Below, piece after piece: positions 1 through 8,809 of a DNA stretch of 64,000 bases (within the stretch, counting starts at the first letter, position 1; every line of letters starts with the position of its first letter). The stretch is from Micromonospora sp. KC606. Lineage in GTDB: Bacteria; Actinomycetota; Actinomycetes; Mycobacteriales; Micromonosporaceae. Location: NCBI RefSeq assembly GCF_004348675.1, contig NZ_SMKN01000017.1:1-64000 (forward strand), written 5' to 3'. The notes beneath the pieces were generated by a model. It searched no databases, was not told the DNA's origin, and worked only from the letters and a program-made list of their open reading frames with translations. Made by a program: the position numbers and the translations under genes.

Positions 1-285
1 GGGTAGTAGGGCGGGGGCCGGCAAGACCCGTGCGGACGCCAGCTGACATGCCGGGGACGTAGCGAATGCGGCCTTGCTGTTCCCGGGTGGCCGCCCCTGC
101 TCGGATGCCGCCGGTCACCTCCACACCGGTCCTTCGTCCCCGGCGGAAACTGCGTGGTTCGTGTGGCTCGTGACACGGCCGCTGTCAGTCGGCGCCGGTC
201 GCCGCTCTAGTCGGCGGATCGCCGGTCGCCGCTGTCGCCGGACCCGCGGTAGCCGGATCGGTGCCGTCGCTTCCGCCGGACCCGG
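1..285. other. Non-coding stretch, no gene recognised
   Basis: No convincing reading frame is visible. The stretch lies downstream of the minus-strand HIT-like gene that ends at 286. Positions about 185-260 are rich in short GC-rich inverted and direct repeats built on GTCGCCGCT and CCGGACCCG, which could fold as a transcription terminator, but there is no T tract, so this is not called. Confidence 0.4.
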
Positions 286-1131
286 TTAACGCCGGTCCGG
301 GTCGTCGCTTGTAGCCGGGAGCCGAGGGTCGACGTTACCGACCCGCGCGTCGGTGAGAGTCGGTTCGCCGACGGTCGGGGTGACGCCAACAGATCCCGGC
401 TCCCCTGCGTCTCCACTGCCATCGGTCACGTCCACCGTCACGGGTGTCTCCTCCTCAGATTCGATCACCGACACGGATTCCTCGAACTCCTCCCTGCCAG
501 CCGACTCGGCGAGGCTGGAGGGTGCCTGCCATTGGATTCGCGGCGGCTCGGCGAGTGGGCGCCCACCGAACTCGGCGAGCCAGGCAGCCACCATGGCCAG
601 ATTCTCCCGCCACTGCGACTCGGAGATCGGCGGCAGGATCGAATCCCACAGCGAGAGGAAGGTGCCGCGCAGCTGGAGCCGGCCGTACGGCCGCGCCAGG
701 AACCACAGGTGCAGGTGCGCCGAACCGTCCCCCCACCGGTTCACGTGTACGCGTCCGACACCGTCCAGCGAACGGATGGCGCGTTCCAGGCGGACCGTCA
801 TCACCCCCAGTTCGGCGGCGAGCAGGTTGGGCAGATCGCCGAGGTCGAGATGGGTGCGGGACTCCAGGATCAGCACCATCGGGAGGCCGGTGGGTCGGTC
901 CATGGCACGGACCCGCCACCGCTCACCCACCCAGATGTAGGCATCGTCGGGTGCGTTGCATGCGGTGCATTCCCGATGACCCTCGCCCTTGCGGGGCGGC
1001 TCGACCGGCACCGGATCGTCGAGCCGCTTGACGCGGAGGTCACCCTCGAAGGGAAACGAGGGCCACTGGGTAAAGTCCGGAAGTGCGGGAGGGGTGTCGG
1101 GCACGACGCTGACCCTAGTCGAGTCCACCAC
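286..1131 (-). CDS. HIT-like superfamily protein
   Basis: A 281-residue protein with a histidine-triad-like motif HLHLWF at residues 139-144, preceded by a beta-alpha region typical of the HIT fold, in which such histidines act on nucleotide phosphates. A CTAC pair sits at residues 55-58 and could be half of a metal site. The last 70 or so residues are acidic, Thr/Pro-rich and probably disordered. Substrate is unknown. It starts at 1131 and is transcribed away from the parS/DnaA-box intergenic region at 1132-1826. The full H-x-H-x-H of true HIT hydrolases is not complete because a Trp takes the last position, so catalytic activity is uncertain; the fold assignment is fairly safe. Confidence 0.65.
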   Translation of the reverse strand: MVDSTRVSVVPDTPPALPDFTQWPSFPFEGDLRVKRLDDPVPVEPPRKGEGHRECTACNAPDDAYIWVGERWRVRAMDRPTGLPMVLILESRTHLDLGDLPNLLAAELGVMTVRLERAIRSLDGVGRVHVNRWGDGSAHLHLWFLARPYGRLQLRGTFLSLWDSILPPISESQWRENLAMVAAWLAEFGGRPLAEPPRIQWQAPSSLAESAGREEFEESVSVIESEEETPVTVDVTDGSGDAGEPGSVGVTPTVGEPTLTDARVGNVDPRLPATSDDPDRR

Positions 1132-1212
1132 CGCTGTCCCTACCCCGACCGGCGCTGTTCACCACGGTTGTCCCGTTGCGCGACGCGGAGCACCAGCGGC
1201 CACCGGAGAGGG

Positions 1213-1343
1213 TTGTCCACAGGCTGATGAGATCACCAGTACACCCCGTCATCCACAGGTCAGAGCGCTGCCGCAAGCGTGTTTCACGTGAAACGGAGGC
1301 AGCCTGTGGAAAACCGCTGTGGATAACTTGTGGCTCATCCACA
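1213..1343. promoter_or_regulatory. DnaA-box cluster upstream of the HIT-like gene
   Basis: Five 9-mers resembling DnaA boxes lie within 131 bp: TTGTCCACA at 1213-1221, TCATCCACA at 1249-1257 and 1335-1343, TGTGGAAAA at 1305-1313 and TGTGGATAA at 1318-1326. The first and the last-named are perfect actinobacterial or E. coli consensus sequences. A parS palindrome (1280-1295) is nested among them. The region is about 10 kb from oriC and may titrate DnaA or control the HIT-like gene; this role is inferred. Confidence 0.6.
1280..1295. promoter_or_regulatory. parS: parS site, ParB-binding centromere element
   Basis: TGTTTCACGTGAAACG matches the near-universal bacterial parS palindrome TGTTTCACGTGAAACA at 15 of 16 positions. 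ParB, encoded at 2537-3562, is expected to load here and spread. It lies among DnaA boxes. Confidence 0.92.
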
Positions 1344-1573
1344 GCTCGCCGCAGAGCAGGGCGGCCCCTACCCTTCAACGATCCGGACGACCGAACCGCT
1401 GCTGATCGGTCGAGGATTGCCGGCGGTTACCGGGCGAACCAGCGATCCCTGTCCCGGAGGGGCCGGGGCCAGACGACCACCAAGAGGGCATGGGATCAGC
1501 TGCTCGCTCGCTCCGCTGCCGACTCACCCCAGAAGCCACGCGTCCGGGGACACCCCGAGGTGGCAGGGTCTTG

Positions 1574-1589
1574 CGTTTCACGTGGAACG
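1574..1589. promoter_or_regulatory. parS: parS site, one arm mismatch
   Basis: CGTTTCACGTGGAACG keeps the GTTTCACGTG half exactly but has G for A in the second arm, so it is a slightly imperfect parS. It sits 30 bp from a perfect copy at 1619. Confidence 0.8.
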
Positions 1590-1618
1590 AGGTGACGGTC
1601 GGCAGGCGCTCCGGGCGG

Positions 1619-1634
1619 CGTTTCACGTGAAACG
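1619..1634. promoter_or_regulatory. parS: parS site, perfect palindrome
   Basis: CGTTTCACGTGAAACG is a perfect 16-bp palindrome containing the invariant 14-bp parS core. It is the third of three sites in the 1132-1826 intergenic region, which otherwise holds no recognisable gene. Confidence 0.93.
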
Positions 1635-1826
1635 AGTCGCGACAATGACCGCGCGGCCCGTGGCGAGACGGGCGCACTCCGCCAGTGAAGGGCTGCACGG
1701 GCAGGACGAGTCGTACACCACCCAAGCGTCGGGTCGCCCGGCACTCGACAGCAACCCGGACCGAGGAGCCACGCTCGGCCACAGTGCGCGCGACAACGGT
1801 GGTCAGCGGGGCCTACGCTGGCCGCG

Positions 1827-2270
1827 ATGAGCGAACCTTTCGTCCTCCAGTCGGGTAACGGTTCGCGTTGGGTGCTGTACCCGCCGGAGGATCCCTACGG
1901 CGACGGCTATGTTCTCGCCCTGCCCACCGAGCTGCGCGGCGACGGCATGACAGCGGCGGCCGTGGTCGAGCTCGACGGGATCTTCGTCAGCCCGCACACG
2001 GCCAGGCTGTCCGCGTTCTTCGGGACACTGGCCGCCGATCGGCGCGGCTGGGAGGGTGTACGGCAGTGGACCTCCGCTCGAAGACAGCTCACCCTTGAGG
2101 CGGCGCACGACGGAGTTGGGCGTGTCTCGCTCGGTGTCACCCTGCGGGCAGCGGACACCGCGCCGGCGTTCGCGCCCTGGTCCGCCACTCTCCTGTTCGG
2201 GATCGAGGCGAGCAGGGAACTTCCACACCTCGCCCGGCGGCTCTCCGATTTCCTCGAAGCCGAGCCCTGA
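1827..2270 (+). CDS. DUF6228 family protein
   Basis: A 147-residue protein beginning at ATG 1827 with a run of beta-strand-like segments (FVLQSGNGSRWVLY, then alternating hydrophobic strands, ending in a helical HLARRLSDFLEAEP). The pattern matches the uncharacterised actinobacterial DUF6228 family, in which a ligand-binding-like fold is assumed but no function is known. There is no signal peptide or membrane segment. It lies alone between the parS-rich region and the end of parB, in convergent orientation with parB. The family name comes from recall of sequence character, not a search. Confidence 0.6.
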   Translation: MSEPFVLQSGNGSRWVLYPPEDPYGDGYVLALPTELRGDGMTAAAVVELDGIFVSPHTARLSAFFGTLAADRRGWEGVRQWTSARRQLTLEAAHDGVGRVSLGVTLRAADTAPAFAPWSATLLFGIEASRELPHLARRLSDFLEAEP

Positions 2271-2481
2271 TCGGCGGCCGTCGCGACGGCCGGTCTCCTG
2301 TACTGGCCGTCGACGCCCGGCCGCCGGCCATCGTTTCGCAGCCGCAGGAGTCACGCGGGAGGGCGTACCGGTGCCAACCTCCTCGTGGCGCAGCGGCGCG
2401 AGCGCCCGCAACGGCGTGTCCCGCAGCGTCTCCCTGACCCAACAGCACCGGACCTTCCGGAGGACTGTCGCCGGGCAAGGA

Positions 2482-2519
2482 GATCGGCCGGGTCTTCCGC
2501 TTGGAAGGCACGGCCGATC
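2482..2519 (-). terminator. Hairpin downstream of parB
   Basis: GATCGGCCG at 2482-2490 pairs with CGGCCGATC at 2511-2519, and an inner CTTCC/GGAAG stem extends it. It begins 18 bp past the parB stop and probably ends the parAB transcript. There is no T tract, as is common in actinobacteria. Confidence 0.5.
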
Positions 2520-2536
2520 GGGCTGTCGCGTGGCGG

Positions 2537-3562
2537 TCAGTCCTCTTCGGGCTCCGCCTCCTGGCCCACGCCGATGATTCCGACGATCCGCTCCAGGTCG
2601 TCGACCGTGGCGAACTCAATGGTGATCTTTCCCTTGCTCCGACCGATGTCCACCTTCACCCGGGTATCGAACCGGTCGGAGAGGCGGTCGGCCAGGTCGG
2701 TGAGCGCAGGTGCGACCGGCTTGGGCCGTCGCTTCGCCGCCGGGGCCTTCGTCGCCCCGTCGGAGAGCGCGACCGCCACGATCTCCTCGGTCGCACGAAC
2801 GGAGAGCCCCTCGGCGACGATCCGGAGGGCCAGCTGTTCCTGTGCCTCCGGCTCGTCGAGGCTCAGCAGGGCCCGGGCGTGGCCGGCGGAGAGCACCCCA
2901 GCGGCGACCCTCCGCTGCACCTGAGGCGGCAGGTTCAGCAGGCGGATGGTGTTCGAGATCTGCGGCCGGCTCCGGCCGATCCGCCGGGCCAACTCCTCGT
3001 GGGTGGCACCGAACTCGTCCAGCAGCTGCTGATACGCAGCCGCCTCCTCAAGCGGGTTGAGGTTGGCACGGTGGATGTTCTCCAGGAGCGCGTCCCGGAG
3101 CATCGCGTCGTCCTTGGTGTCGCGGACGATCGCCGGGATGTTCTCCCGGCCCACCGCCTGGGCCGCCCGCCATCGGCGCTCGCCCATGACGAGTTCGTAC
3201 TTGTCACCGCCGAGGTCCCGAACCACGATCGGCTGGAGGAAACCGACTTCCTGGATCGACGTCTTCAACTCCTCCAGGGCCTCCTCGTCGAAGACCTGCC
3301 GCGGCTGCTTCGGGTTGGGCACGATCGCGTCGACCGGAATCTCGGCGAAACGGGCACCCGGCACCGGGCTCAGCTGCGACTCGGGCTGGATGGCCGGGGC
3401 GGACACCGGGAAGGTGGGCGCTTCGGCGGGTGCCTCCGGCGCGGTGACGCCCTGTTCCGGCTCGGGGGCCGTGGCGACGGCCCCGGGGGCAGCCGGCGCC
3501 GGCCCGGTCGGGATCAGCGCCCCGAGTCCTCGACCCAGACCGCCACGGGGTCGGTTCTTCAT
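2537..3562 (-). CDS. parB: Chromosome partitioning protein ParB
   Basis: A 341-residue ParB/Spo0J-family CTPase clamp that loads at parS and forms the segregation complex with ParA. After a Pro/Ala-rich linker (about 20-68), the N-terminal domain carries the CTP-binding GERRWRA box at residues 127-133 and [10 protein letters not shown] at 161-170. The helix-turn-helix that reads parS lies at about 183-207 ([20 protein letters not shown]), and a C-terminal dimerisation domain with KGKITIEF ends the protein. The basic N-terminus ([18 protein letters not shown]) is the usual ParA-stimulating peptide. ATG start 27 bp after the parA stop indicates one operon. Length is normal for actinobacteria. 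Confidence 0.97.
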   Translation of the reverse strand: MKNRPRGGLGRGLGALIPTGPAPAAPGAVATAPEPEQGVTAPEAPAEAPTFPVSAPAIQPESQLSPVPGARFAEIPVDAIVPNPKQPRQVFDEEALEELKTSIQEVGFLQPIVVRDLGGDKYELVMGERRWRAAQAVGRENIPAIVRDTKDDAMLRDALLENIHRANLNPLEEAAAYQQLLDEFGATHEELARRIGRSRPQISNTIRLLNLPPQVQRRVAAGVLSAGHARALLSLDEPEAQEQLALRIVAEGLSVRATEEIVAVALSDGATKAPAAKRRPKPVAPALTDLADRLSDRFDTRVKVDIGRSKGKITIEFATVDDLERIVGIIGVGQEAEPEED

Positions 3563-3589
3563 GCGACGCCTCCCAGCGACTTGTCCGCA

Positions 3590-4948
3590 CTACGCATTCC
3601 GGCTCACCGGCTCCTTGACGCCACGTTCGGCGATCTCCTGGGCCGCCTCGAAGTAGCTCGTGGCGCCCCGCGAACCCGGATCGTAGGTCATCACCGACTG
3701 GCCATAGCTGGGTGCCTCGGAGACGCGGACGTTGCGCGGGATGACAGCCTGGAGCACCTTGTCGCCGAAGTGGTTCCGGACGTCCTGCTCCACGGCGTCG
3801 GCCAGCCGGGTGCGGCGGTCGTACATCGTTAGCAGGATCGTGGAGACCTCCAGCTTCGGGTTCAGGTGCTGACGGACCAGGTTGATGTTGTTGATGAGCT
3901 GGTTCAGCCCTTCCAGGGCGTAGTACTCGCACTGGATGGGAATCAGCACCTCCTGCGCCGCCACCAGGGCGTTGACCGTGAGCAGGCCGAGCGACGGCGG
4001 GCAGTCGATGAAGACGTAGTCGAAGTGCCCCGGGTAGGCGGCGATGGCCCGAGCCAACCGGGACTCCCGAGCGACGACCGAAACCAACTCGATCTCGGCA
4101 CCGGCGAGGTCGATGGTCGCCGGCACGCAGTAGAGGTTGGGGATGCCCTCCACCTCCTGGGCGACCTCCTCGAGCGGCAGGCTGTTGATGAGGCAGTCGT
4201 AGACGTCCGGCACACCGGTGTGGTGCGGGACGTTCAACCCGGTCGACGCGTTGCCCTGCGGGTCGAGGTCGACCACCAGGACCCGATTGCCGTGCAGGGC
4301 CAGAGCCACCGCCAGGTTGACCGTGGTCGTGGTCTTACCCACGCCACCCTTCTGGTTCGCGACGCACATCACCCGCGTCCGGTCAGGACGAGGCATGGTC
4401 ACCTCGCCGCTCGGGTTAAGGATCTGCACGGCGCGCATCGCCTCCATAGCCAACGGTGGGTCATCCTCTTCGCGCGTCGGGGTTTCACGTGAAACGTACG
4501 CGGCAGCGGTCGCGGTGTCGGCGACGGCCCCGGTGGGCGGGCCCGGCGTGTCGACGGTGACGGGCGTCCGCTCCGGCTCGATGCCGGAGTGCGGCTGCTG
4601 CGGTACGGCCGGCGGCACGTTTCCGCCGACGGGTGTCTCGAACCGGACGGGCACACCGGCATTACGGCGCACCGGGGCCGCTCGTCCGGTCGACGCGTTC
4701 CCGGGCCGACCGGAACCGTCCGTAATGGGCGGTGGCGGCACGTACGACTCGGGCGAGGGTCGCGCCGCGCCGACCGCGGGCAGGTCACCGCGGGTGGCGG
4801 CATCCCGATCCGGTGGACGAACGACGCCAGGCTGGCCGCCGGTAGGCCATGCCTGCTGGTCGGTTTCACGTGAAACAGGGTCCACGCCAGGAGGAAAGCC
4901 CTCAGGGTCGTTCACCCGTGGATCGTCGTACCTGCCGTCGTCATGCAC
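3590..4948 (-). CDS. parA: Chromosome partitioning ATPase ParA
   Basis: A 452-residue ParA/Soj-type ATPase that drives origin segregation with ParB. The deviant Walker A motif KGGVGKTT is at residues 200-207, followed by VVDLDPQGN and the switch FIDCPPSLG. The first 190 residues are a Pro/Gly/Thr-rich, probably disordered extension not present in compact ParA proteins. Two parS palindromes lie inside this extension and are read as VSRET at residues 25-29 and 152-156. A GTG start at 4948 gives the full extension; later starts cannot be excluded. It is the first gene of the parAB pair, with rsmG upstream beyond a 385-bp gap. Confidence 0.96.
   Translation of the reverse strand: MHDDGRYDDPRVNDPEGFPPGVDPVSRETDQQAWPTGGQPGVVRPPDRDAATRGDLPAVGAARPSPESYVPPPPITDGSGRPGNASTGRAAPVRRNAGVPVRFETPVGGNVPPAVPQQPHSGIEPERTPVTVDTPGPPTGAVADTATAAAYVSRETPTREEDDPPLAMEAMRAVQILNPSGEVTMPRPDRTRVMCVANQKGGVGKTTTTVNLAVALALHGNRVLVVDLDPQGNASTGLNVPHHTGVPDVYDCLINSLPLEEVAQEVEGIPNLYCVPATIDLAGAEIELVSVVARESRLARAIAAYPGHFDYVFIDCPPSLGLLTVNALVAAQEVLIPIQCEYYALEGLNQLINNINLVRQHLNPKLEVSTILLTMYDRRTRLADAVEQDVRNHFGDKVLQAVIPRNVRVSEAPSYGQSVMTYDPGSRGATSYFEAAQEIAERGVKEPVSRNA
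4482..4495. promoter_or_regulatory. parS: parS site inside parA
   Basis: The perfect palindromic core GTTTCACGTGAAAC lies within the parA coding region and is translated on the minus strand as part of YVSRET (residues 151-156). Confidence 0.93.
4863..4876. promoter_or_regulatory. parS: parS site inside the parA 5-prime region
   Basis: The perfect core GTTTCACGTGAAAC occurs 72 bp inside parA and is translated as VSRET at residues 25-29. ParB bound here would sit close to the parA promoter, so autoregulation is plausible. Confidence 0.93.
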
Positions 4949-5333
4949 CTGTCATCCCTGCCCCGCCCCGAATGGTCGGTCCGCACCCCGTCTACTGGCC
5001 GCACGCGCGCTCGCACCGCCGAGCGTACGACCCGGCGGGAGTGGTCGGGATTCGGTGCGCCCCGGCACCCGCCCGCTCCACACTATCGACGCGCGGTCAG
5101 CCTACGGGGGACGGGCGCGGCGGGTCCATCTCCGTTCTGCGAGCGGTCGACACCGCCACGCACGGACAGGGAACCAGTTCCGCCGCCGAGTCCGACCAAC
5201 CGGTGGCCGACACGACGTGCGGCGCGGGGCACCCGGGCGTGGGTCGCGGAACCTGGCGCTGTTACCCGATGCGGTTCAGCAAGGAAGTCCACACGGTCCG
5301 CGCCGGCTCGACGAGCGGCTCTGCCGGACGGCC
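4949..5333. other. Intergenic gap between parA and rsmG
   Basis: No open reading frame with plausible coding character and no RNA gene is visible in these 385 bp. The stretch must hold the parA promoter, but no clear -35/-10 pair could be chosen by eye. Confidence 0.4.
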
Positions 5334-6149
5334 TCAGCCGGCCCGCTTACGGCCACCCCGGGATCGCTTGGGGGCCTTCTTCGTCGCGGGCGGACGGACG
5401 ACCCGCTCGCGGACAATTTCCACAACGGTGGTCGGCGGATCAATCACCCCGACCCCGCAGAGGTGCACCTCGGGCTCACCGCCGCCGAGCCGGGCGACCG
5501 TGGCGGCGTGCTCGGCGATCTCGTCGGCGGCGGACGACCCCTTCAGGGCCAGCAGCCGGCCACCCGGAACCGTCAACGGCAGGCACCAGCCGGCAAGGCG
5601 GTCAAGCGGCGCGACCGCCCGTGCCGTCACGATGTCGGCGCTCAGCGGACCGAGCCCGGAGCCGGCCGAGGCCGCCTCGTCGGCCCGCCCCCGGAACACC
5701 CGCACCATCTTCGCCAGGCCCAGCTGCTGGACCGCCTCGACCAGGAAGGAGGTACGCCGAGCGAGCGGTTCGACCAGGGTCACCTGGAGATCGGGGCGAG
5801 CGATGGCCAGCACCACACCGGGCAGCCCGGCTCCCGACCCGACGTCGACGACGGTAGCGCCCTCGGGGATACGCTCGGCCACCGCCGCGCAGTTGAGCAG
5901 GTGTCGGTCCCAGATCCGGGGTGCCTCGCGGGGCCCGATCAGGCCACGGATCACGCCGTCGGTGGCGAGCAGCTCGGCGTACGCGGCGGCCAGGTCGAGC
6001 CGGTCACGGAAGAGCGTCCCGGCGGCGGGGGCCAGCTCCGCCGGGAGGACGGCGTCGGTCGGCGAGGGCAGGGGGCGGACGGCCGACGGCCCGGGCGGGG
6101 TACCGCCCGGGCCGGACACGGCACCGGCCGTGGCGTCGTCGTGGGTCAC
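5334..6149 (-). CDS. rsmG: 16S rRNA (guanine(527)-N(7))-methyltransferase RsmG
   Basis: A 271-residue SAM-dependent methyltransferase that modifies G527 of 16S rRNA. The SAM-binding motif [20 protein letters not shown] is followed by [14 protein letters not shown] and a [11 protein letters not shown] segment, all characteristic of RsmG (GidB). A GTG start at 6149 was chosen because it lies 5 bp after the jag stop; upstream in-frame codons would overlap jag. The C-terminus is a basic Lys/Arg-rich tail. It belongs to the rpmH-to-rsmG minus-strand cluster. Confidence 0.95.
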   Translation of the reverse strand: MTHDDATAGAVSGPGGTPPGPSAVRPLPSPTDAVLPAELAPAAGTLFRDRLDLAAAYAELLATDGVIRGLIGPREAPRIWDRHLLNCAAVAERIPEGATVVDVGSGAGLPGVVLAIARPDLQVTLVEPLARRTSFLVEAVQQLGLAKMVRVFRGRADEAASAGSGLGPLSADIVTARAVAPLDRLAGWCLPLTVPGGRLLALKGSSAADEIAEHAATVARLGGGEPEVHLCGVGVIDPPTTVVEIVRERVVRPPATKKAPKRSRGGRKRAG

Positions 6150-6154
6150 TCCGG

Positions 6155-6733
6155 TCAGTCCGCCGGCCGAACGATGATGCGCCGGTTGGGCTCGACGCCC
6201 TCGGACTCGCTCTCCACGCCGCTCATGGCGTTGACCACGTCGTGCACGCACTTGCGCTCGAAGGCAGACATCGGCTCCAGACGGACCGCCTCGCCGTGCT
6301 CCTTGACCTTCTCGACCGCGTTACGGGCCACCGCGGCGAGCTCCTTGCGTCGGGTGGCGCGATAGCCTCCGACGTCGAGCAGCAGCCGGCTGGGGGTGCC
6401 GGTCTGCCGGAACACCGCGAGTCGGGCCAGCTCCTGGAGGGCTTCCAGGGTGGCACCGCGCTGGCCGACCAGGTTCTGCAGCCGGCCGCCGACCACCTCG
6501 ACGACGGGACGGCCACCCGAGACCAGCTCGTCGATGTCGCCGTCGTAGTCGAGGATGTCGAGCAGGCCCTCGATGTAATCTGCGGCGATCTCGCTCTGCG
6601 CGAACAACTCGCTCTCGTTGGCGGCTCTCTTCGGCGTGCCCGCCTCGGTGGGCTCGCCGTCGCCGGGGGCGGTGGTCGGCACGGTCTCCTCGTCCACGGA
6701 CTGTTCCGCGCTGGGAATGCTGGTGTCGGTCAC
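6155..6733 (-). CDS. jag: Jag / R3H-domain RNA-binding protein
   Basis: A 192-residue protein starting with GTG at 6733, preceded by GGAG. After an acidic N-terminus it contains a KH-like domain ([24 protein letters not shown]) and a C-terminal R3H domain including [12 protein letters not shown]. Jag/KhpB proteins bind RNA and are almost always encoded next to yidC and rsmG, as here. A 215-bp gap separates it from yidC, so an internal promoter is possible. Identity is secure from motifs and context. Confidence 0.93.
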   Translation of the reverse strand: MTDTSIPSAEQSVDEETVPTTAPGDGEPTEAGTPKRAANESELFAQSEIAADYIEGLLDILDYDGDIDELVSGGRPVVEVVGGRLQNLVGQRGATLEALQELARLAVFRQTGTPSRLLLDVGGYRATRRKELAAVARNAVEKVKEHGEAVRLEPMSAFERKCVHDVVNAMSGVESESEGVEPNRRIIVRPAD

Positions 6734-6948
6734 GGTCTCATCTCCGTACTCGCTCGGCCGGACCGTCGGGTCCGCTGGTTTCCCGTGGGCAACCGGCGGG
6801 CGAAGTCCGGTGCCACGGGCACGTCTGTACGGGCGGTTTCGCCCGTGACCGCGCGGCGCGCGGCGGTTCCGGCCCGGCGCCGGCCGTACGGCGGCTGCGC
6901 GGTTGCCGGAGGGCCGGCGTTCGGGTTTCCCGACGGCGGCCCGGTGGG

Positions 6949-7938
6949 TCAGCCCTGCCGCTTGGCCGGCCGGCCGCCCTTCTTCGGGTTGGCCGGCTTG
7001 GCTCCCGGCTTCGGCCCGGCGACCTTCGGCGTGGTCGGCGCGGCCGGGGCCTGCGGGGCCGGCTTGTTCCGGCTGAGGAAACCACCGGTCTTGGCCGGCT
7101 GCACCGCGTTGCGGGCGGCGGTGGCGCCGGGCTTGGCGTTGGTGACCAGAGGCGGGAACTTCCGCAGCACCCACTGCTGCTGGCCGAGGGTGAAGAGGTT
7201 GTTGGTGACCCAGTAGATGATCACACCGATCGGGAAGATCGCGCCGGAGATCAGCAGCGACAGGGGGATGCCGTAGAGCATCAGTCGCTGGATCATCCGC
7301 TGCTGCGGGTCCTCCGCCCAGCCGGTCTTGAGGATCATCTGACGGCTGGTGAGGTAGGTGGTACCCATCATGACCAGTACCAGGATGCCAGCGATGATCT
7401 TGACGGTGGTGCCGTTGGCGCCGAGCCGGGCCAGTTCCTCCGCGGTGGAGCCGAACTTGCCGGCGATCGGGGCGGTGAAAATCTTGGCGGTCGCCGCGCT
7501 GTCGAACTGGTCGACAGTCCAGCCGTAGAGGGTTTTGTTGGACTTGGCCGGGTCGAGCCGGCGCAGCACGTGGAAGAGACCGAGGAAGACCGGGATCTGG
7601 AGGAACATCGGAAGGCAGCCCATCAGTGGGTTGGCCTTTTCCTTCCGGTAGAGCTCCATCATCTCCTTCTGGAGCGTCTCCCGGTCACCCTTGTGCTTCT
7701 CCTGCAGCTCCTTGACCTTCGGCTGGAGCGCCTGCATGGCTCGCTGCGACTTGATCTGCTTGACGAAGACCGGGAACAGGATCACCCGGACGGTGACCAC
7801 CAGGAAGACGATGGCGAGAATCCAGGCCCAGTTCGTGCCGATCACCGCACCGACCGGCACCCCGATGGCGTCCCAGGCCGAATGCCAGGTCAGCAGGATC
7901 CACGAGATCGCGTAGTAGATCCAGTCGAGACTAAACAC
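6949..7938 (-). CDS. yidC: Membrane protein insertase YidC
   Basis: A 329-residue Oxa1/YidC family insertase that places proteins into the cytoplasmic membrane alone or with SecYEG. The first membrane segment is near residues 34-56 (WAWILAIVFLVVTVRVILF), followed by the conserved cytoplasmic hairpin KSQRAMQALQPKVKELQEKH and LMGCLPMFLQIPVFLGLF, then further membrane segments at about 184-203 and 227-265. The C-terminal 60 residues are basic and Pro/Ala-rich, as in actinobacterial YidC. The GTG start directly follows the yidD stop codon, indicating translational coupling. Confidence 0.97.
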   Translation of the reverse strand: MFSLDWIYYAISWILLTWHSAWDAIGVPVGAVIGTNWAWILAIVFLVVTVRVILFPVFVKQIKSQRAMQALQPKVKELQEKHKGDRETLQKEMMELYRKEKANPLMGCLPMFLQIPVFLGLFHVLRRLDPAKSNKTLYGWTVDQFDSAATAKIFTAPIAGKFGSTAEELARLGANGTTVKIIAGILVLVMMGTTYLTSRQMILKTGWAEDPQQRMIQRLMLYGIPLSLLISGAIFPIGVIIYWVTNNLFTLGQQQWVLRKFPPLVTNAKPGATAARNAVQPAKTGGFLSRNKPAPQAPAAPTTPKVAGPKPGAKPANPKKGGRPAKRQG

Positions 7939-8226
7939 TCAGGCTCCAGTCACATCGGCACGGCGGCGGCCGCCCGGCTCCGGCACCGGGTCATGTCCAC
8001 CTGGGTGGAAAGGATGGCAGCGCAACAACCGCCGGACCGCCAGGCCGGCTCCCCGGAGCGCGCCGTGCCGGGCCACCGCCTCAAGGGCGTACGCACTGCA
8101 CGACGGGTAGAACCGACAGCGAGCCGGCAGCGCCGGGCTTATCCAACGACGGTACGCGACGATGGGGCCGCTCAGCACCCGGGCACCCAGGCTGGTCGCC
8201 CGCGGTTCGGCGGATCCGCTGCTCAC
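7939..8226 (-). CDS. yidD: Membrane protein insertion efficiency factor YidD
   Basis: A 95-residue protein with the family signature [11 protein letters not shown] (from residue 37) and [17 protein letters not shown]. YidD assists YidC-dependent insertion. Its GTG start overlaps the rnpA stop by 4 bp (GTGA), and its stop abuts the yidC start, so the three genes are translationally linked. Confidence 0.95.
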   Translation of the reverse strand: MSSGSAEPRATSLGARVLSGPIVAYRRWISPALPARCRFYPSCSAYALEAVARHGALRGAGLAVRRLLRCHPFHPGGHDPVPEPGGRRRADVTGA

Positions 8227-8636
8227 CGCGACCGCCGCTCCCGGGGCGCCCGCGCGGCGACGATCGCCGCGTCGAGGTCGGCCCCCAGCCGCGAGTACGA
8301 CACCTCGGCCGCGGCGGGCAGCGCGCGTACCACCAGGGTGCTCCCCGAGGGCAGCGCCGCCAGCCGTTCGCGGACCAGGTGCCGCAGCCGGCGTCGGACC
8401 CTGTTGCGGACCACGGCGGGGCCCACCGCCTTGGACACGACGAAGCCGGCGCGGGTCGGCACGGAGATTGACTCCGCGCCCGCGTCCCGCGCCGGCTCCG
8501 GCGAGGTTGTCGTGGCGGTTTCGGGGGTCGGCAGAGTCAGGTGTACGACGACCGCGCCACGGCCGGCGCGCCGGCCACCCCGGACCGCTGCGGCGAAGTC
8601 GGTGCTACGCCGCAGTCGCTGTGCGGCCGCCAGCAC
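8223..8636 (-). CDS. rnpA: Ribonuclease P protein component
   Basis: A 137-residue basic protein that binds the RNase P RNA for tRNA 5-prime maturation. The RNR signature appears as [16 protein letters not shown], with the N-terminal [15 protein letters not shown] typical of RnpA. An insertion of about 20 residues between strands ([17 protein letters not shown]) makes it slightly longer than usual. The GTG start at 8636 lies 35 bp after rpmH. Confidence 0.96.
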   Translation of the reverse strand: MLAAAQRLRRSTDFAAAVRGGRRAGRGAVVVHLTLPTPETATTTSPEPARDAGAESISVPTRAGFVVSKAVGPAVVRNRVRRRLRHLVRERLAALPSGSTLVVRALPAAAEVSYSRLGADLDAAIVAARAPRERRSR

Positions 8637-8671
8637 GACTGCCCACGTCCCCCGGTACGGGCCCGGTCGGC

Positions 8672-8809
8672 TCAGGCCGACAGGCGGGCGCGGCCCTTGC
8701 TGCGGCGGGTCGAGATGATGGCGCGGCCGGCCCGGGTGCGCATGCGCAGCCGGAAGCCGTGGGTCTTCGCGCGCCGGCGGTTGTTCGGCTGGTAGGTGCG
8801 CTTGCTCAC
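8672..8809 (-). CDS. rpmH: 50S ribosomal protein L34
   Basis: A 45-residue basic protein beginning with [18 protein letters not shown] and ending RARLSA, an unmistakable L34. It initiates with GTG at 8809, preceded by GGAGAG. It heads the rpmH-rnpA-yidD-yidC cluster and is divergent from dnaA, the standard actinobacterial arrangement. Confidence 0.98.
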   Translation of the reverse strand: MSKRTYQPNNRRRAKTHGFRLRMRTRAGRAIISTRRSKGRARLSA

